Shown here piece by piece: positions 60,848 through 64,000 of a stretch of 64,000 nucleotides of DNA. Position 1 is the first letter of the stretch, and every line of letters starts with the position of its first letter. The position numbers and the translations under genes are program-made. The DNA comes from Megalopta genalis (taxonomy: Eukaryota > Arthropoda > Insecta > Hymenoptera > Halictidae). The notes beneath the pieces are model-generated. The model worked only from the letters and a program-made list of their open reading frames with translations. It made no database searches and was not told the DNA's origin. The DNA is taken from positions 44,335,087 through 44,399,086 of the forward strand of contig NC_135013.1 in assembly GCF_051020955.1 (NCBI RefSeq), in the 5' to 3' direction.

Positions 60848-61005
60848 TATAACCTAAAAGGTATTATTTGAATGTTCAACAATAAAAATGTATAACGAAA
60901 AATGAAGTGTTTAAATGTATAGTGTAAAATGTATATTTGGAAAACGTATTATTTAAAACGGCGCTGTAAAATGTATAAGCTACAATGTACAGTATATAAA
61001 TTTTT
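59970..61005 (+). repeat. degenerate short minisatellite (TAAAATGTCTAATG-like), interrupted
   Basis: Many imperfect copies of a roughly 10-12-base word (TAAAATGTCTAATG, TCAATGTCCAATGCC, TAAAATGCCTAATGCAAAATG) at 59970-60085, 60465-60720 and 60890-61005. It is interrupted by a palindromic MITE half (60090-60458) and by AT/ATT microsatellites (about 60720-60850). Confidence 0.7.
60090..60458. mobile_element. long palindromic MITE, partial copy
   Basis: Starts at the inner block TTTTTTAATTTTGCTGTTGT and runs through AATCGATTTCGATGAAATTT, ACCGAGGTTTCCAAAACGCA, TATAGACTCAGGCAAAAAAG, TTCGAATCTTTTAGTCCAG-like arm and TTGCGTTTTAAAAGGTGTCC. The left outer arm and the extreme right end are missing. 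It splits the AATGT minisatellite. Confidence 0.68.
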
Positions 61006-61075
61006 CTAAATATCAGTTGTAAACAATACATGACCTCAACCTTGGATGATATTTTTAAAAGCTGGTAGAGACATA

Positions 61076-61817
61076 CAGTAACTCACAAAAGTGTTCGTAC
61101 ACCTTTTAGAACGCAATTTATGTAACTGATTTAAAACTGAATTAAATGATTCGAATTTTTTTAGATGGTAGAGGGACTAGTCTACTAGACGATTACTGAA
61201 ATGATTTTTTTTAAATTTTGCTATTACATGAAATAACAAAAAAATAAAAATCATTCGTTTTTTGAAATGATTTTTTTTAAATTTTGCTATTACATGAAAT
61301 GATAAAATAACAAATATCACTTGTTTTTTTAACTTTTTTTATCTAAACCTATAACGAAAATTTAAAAAATGTCTTCCGTAAATCTCGGTAACTTATATGT
61401 ACGTTGAAAATTTTATCGAAATCGATTCACGTTGTTATGAGTTACAACTTAAAGATCGCAAAAATCGCAGTTTTATCACGATTTTTACCAAAAATTGTAA
61501 GAAATCTGCAGTTTTTAAAATCCTTCAATGCCTTTAACTCGACTCTAGGTTAACCGATTTTGATCAAATTTTCAACACGCATATAAATTACCGAGATCTA
61601 AAAGGCATTTTTGAAATTTTTGTTATAGACTCAAATAAAAAAAATTAAGAAACGACTGCTCTTAATTCCAAGTAATAGCAAAATTTAAAAAAAGCTTTTT
61701 AGTCATCGTCTAGTAGACTAGTCCCTCTATCACCTAAAAAAAATGCCAATGATTTGGTTCAATTTTGAAAAAGTTGTTGCGTTTTAAAAGGTATACAAAC
61801 ACTTTTATGGGCCACTA
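61076..61817. mobile_element. long palindromic MITE, complete reference copy
   Basis: 742 bp with TA on both sides (61074-61075, 61818-61819). Left CAGTAACTCACAAAAGTG + TTCGTACACCTTTTAGAACG; right CGTTTTAAAAGGTATACAAA + CACTTTTATGGGCCACTA. Inner arms pair throughout (ACTGAATTAAATGATTCGAA / TGATTTGGTTCAATTTTG; GGGACTAGTCTACTAGACGA / TCGTCTAGTAGACTAGTCCC). It carries a short internal duplication of TGAAATGATTTTTTTTAAAT at 61198 and 61265. No coding. Confidence 0.88.
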
Positions 61818-61819
61818 TA

Positions 61820-63859
61820 GAGACCTAATAAACTTGACAGAAAAATTTGTTTATCTACAATATCATACATTAACAAGAGTAAATGTCCTATTTTCATTTA
61901 ACTGGACGGGGTTGCAAGCTGCGATTAATGTTACTGTATTATGAGTTCTGCAAAGATTTTATTGAATTGTATATAAAAATAATTTTCAAAGAAAAGTGTA
62001 ATGATCAATATATAAATATTTAGTTAGGATAAGTAAATGCAATAAAAAAGTATATTCCAATTAATTTCAGATTATTACCTAAACGAATTCTGTTTACAAC
62101 ACCGATTTTGAATTCATCCTTAAGCCCAATTAAGGCAAGCATCATTAGTGCAACATCCAGCAGGTTCCAGTAGCGACTGTGCAATTTTAATTTCATTTGC
62201 CAAGAGTCCTAAATGACAAAAACCGTTCCATAAACTGACTTTTAATTCCTTGTTTAAACCTTCGCCTAGTCACAACGACACCCTCGAAAGCCGCGCTAAT
62301 TCCAGGGAATTCCAACGAACCGTGAAGGTTATCTCATTAATTTTATCTAGCGGAAATGTTAAACAGAACCCGTGATCGGTCGATTAATCAATTTGGTTCG
62401 TATAGGACCGGGTATGACCGAGCGCGGCGGTTTCCGGTTTTTTCCCTTAAGTGGTATTTCCCAGTTTATGGAACAGCCAATCAGGGCTAATTTCTGATGT
62501 AAACGTAATACCGTGTTACTGTAAACGGACCGACAACGTTATTGGTCGCAGCGCCAGGTAGCGAACAGTAGCAATTGGTAGAATCCAGTTTCCCCGCGAA
62601 GAGTCGGCGATTCGGTTCAGTTTATTAGTCCGGCTATGCTCAATTATCGCCGGTATGACAATAATTTGCTCTCGTTTGCAGTGCGGGCCGGCCGTGCAAA
62701 CCTGTCGAATCAGCCGGCGGAATTAGCCGAACGAATTCGAATTGCACGGCACGTCGATCGATTTGAACCCCACCGAGTCCACGTTGCTCACATTATTCTA
62801 GATGCAGCGTCGAAATTAATCCGCGTACACGCGTTTGGTCGCGTATAGGTGCAGGCCTCCTTCATTAGCGGAACTAAGCCGAATTACTTGCTCCGGATTG
62901 TGTCTGTTTCAATGATCTTGGCGTTTGAGATGGATACATAGGAAACAAAAGGGATAAGATCGGAGATGTAATTCAGTTAATTATAGTGCGAGACAACACG
63001 ATAGCCCGTTTTATATGTCTGAATATTTCGTTTAAAATGACAACGAAAGCTTTGTTCAATATGCAGAGTCGCTTAACTCTTCCAGTTTAATTTGTCTTGT
63101 AAACAACGTGTTGTATAATACATGATCGAACGAAACGTGTTTCATATGAAGAAGAGCAACAACAATGAATTTTGTGCTTATACCCAATTTCTATCAAAAT
63201 GTGAAGGTCATTTAACAAATTATGAAACGATTATCTTAATTGCCCACATGCTTGCATTCGTTGAAGTGTGGACCTCATTTTTAACAATATTTGCATTAAA
63301 AATCAATTAAAGAATATCTCGATAAGCATTAATTTCTGAAACCTTGCGATGCCTTAACGATGCTTTGCACATTATAGTTAAAAAACTCAAGATGATTCTC
63401 ATACCTTAATAAAAAGGAAAATAACAAGAAATTATTTTTTGTCGCGTATGCTCCTCTTTATATGAAACAACTTTCGTTGAAAATATCCTTTTTTTTATAC
63501 AGTATGTAATTAATAAGAAAACTTAAGGTGAAATAGTTAAACCTGTTTATTGAATGTACAGTATATTTCAAGATTGGACGGTATGTAAATAGGACGTTCG
63601 ATGAAATTAAAATTTTATCCATGTTTATAAGACTCTCATTGTACGTTTGATAAACGCTTTATTATTGTTTAATTTAAATAATTTCGCATTAGGTTTTGTT
63701 TTATTAAGCTTCCGTTTCTAAGAACGCATTGACGTTAACGCTTTAATGAGTTTATTACCAATATTCATAATAATTGAACATATTTTGCAAAAACGAAGGA
63801 ATTAAGTCAACAAAATGGTTTCTTTGTCGTATATCATTAATACAAATATAATATGTATA
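61820..63859. other. non-coding stretch with a GC-rich island (about 62230-62960)
   Basis: The island contains CCAATCAGGG and several GGTCG/CGATCG words; its 70-codon plus frame (62636-62848) has no recognised domain. Composition suggests regulatory DNA or an untranslated exon. The remainder is AT-rich, with ordinary short frames only. Confidence 0.4.
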
Positions 63860-64000
63860 AAATCGCCACGATTTTTCAAGCACAGTCTGACAAAAAAATG
63901 TTTCCAATAATAGTTAATTAATACTTAGTCGGCTACATATTAAAAAATAACAAATTTCAAATTTCAATTTCAAATACTATTGTTTTTCGACTAAAAGTCA
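63860..64000. mobile_element. CAGGGTGTGACAC-type element, copy 3 (cut by window edge)
   Basis: CGCCACGATTTTTCAAGCAC, GTCTGACAAAAAAATGTTTC, CTTAGTCGGCTAC and CGACTAAAAGTCA at the edge match the element at 12083 closely; its palindromic centre would begin right at the window end. The CAGGGTGT end is not visible. Confidence 0.6.

Overview
This window looks like nuclear DNA from an insect, most likely a hymenopteran (ant, bee or wasp). The background is AT-rich and non-coding, with a few GC- and CpG-richer islands. Genes have GT-AG introns. There is a dense population of small DNA transposons and MITEs flanked by TA (Tc1/mariner type) or TTAA (piggyBac type). No prokaryotic operon, CRISPR array, rRNA or tRNA gene is visible. 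The order-level call is an inference from style and content, not proof.

The only protein gene recognised with confidence is on the minus strand: the first two coding exons of a two-pore-domain (K2P/TWIK-type) potassium channel. Exon 1 (30511-30870) encodes the cytoplasmic N-terminus, the first membrane helix and the start of the extracellular cap. Exon 2 (22477-22762) encodes the rest of the cap and the first pore helix, up to the selectivity-filter glycine, whose codon is split by the next intron. The remaining exons (filter tail, helices 2-4, second pore) were not found and probably lie beyond the left edge. The whole left third of the window would then be intron 2. Upstream of exon 1, 30.9-33.0 kb is a GC-rich island that fits a promoter and 5' UTR.

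A second, weaker minus-strand gene candidate sits at 115-617: two exons joined by a possible 81-bp intron, with no recognised family. Other GC-richer islands (12.9-13.6, 17.0-17.6, 39.8-40.4, 42.1-43.0, 47.1-47.7, 50.7-51.6, 56.7-57.2 and 62.2-62.9 kb) have open frames in several phases but no recognisable protein. They may be regulatory DNA or unannotated first exons.

Most of the remaining structure is transposon debris. It includes an internally deleted mariner with intact ends (15892-16429), Tc1-like transposase C-terminal relics (about 1.6-1.85, 19.6-20.2 and 37.8-38.4 kb), and at least eight MITE families. The main ones are a CAGTAAATTCTC-ended palindromic family (seven copies), a long palindromic family of about 650-750 bp (seven copies or parts), a GACTGCGGATTTTATGC-ended family, a CAGGGTGTCCCA-ended family (three copies), an AGTCAAGGTCA-bearing family, and several TTAA-flanked piggyBac-type MITEs. 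Several are nested in each other, which gives a relative order of insertion. Microsatellites (ATT, TC, AC, AT) and degenerate minisatellites fill other stretches. I found no convincing new molecular system. The most interesting leads are the MITE family carrying nuclear-receptor-like half-sites, the nested TTAA/TA elements, and the candidate first exons in GC islands.
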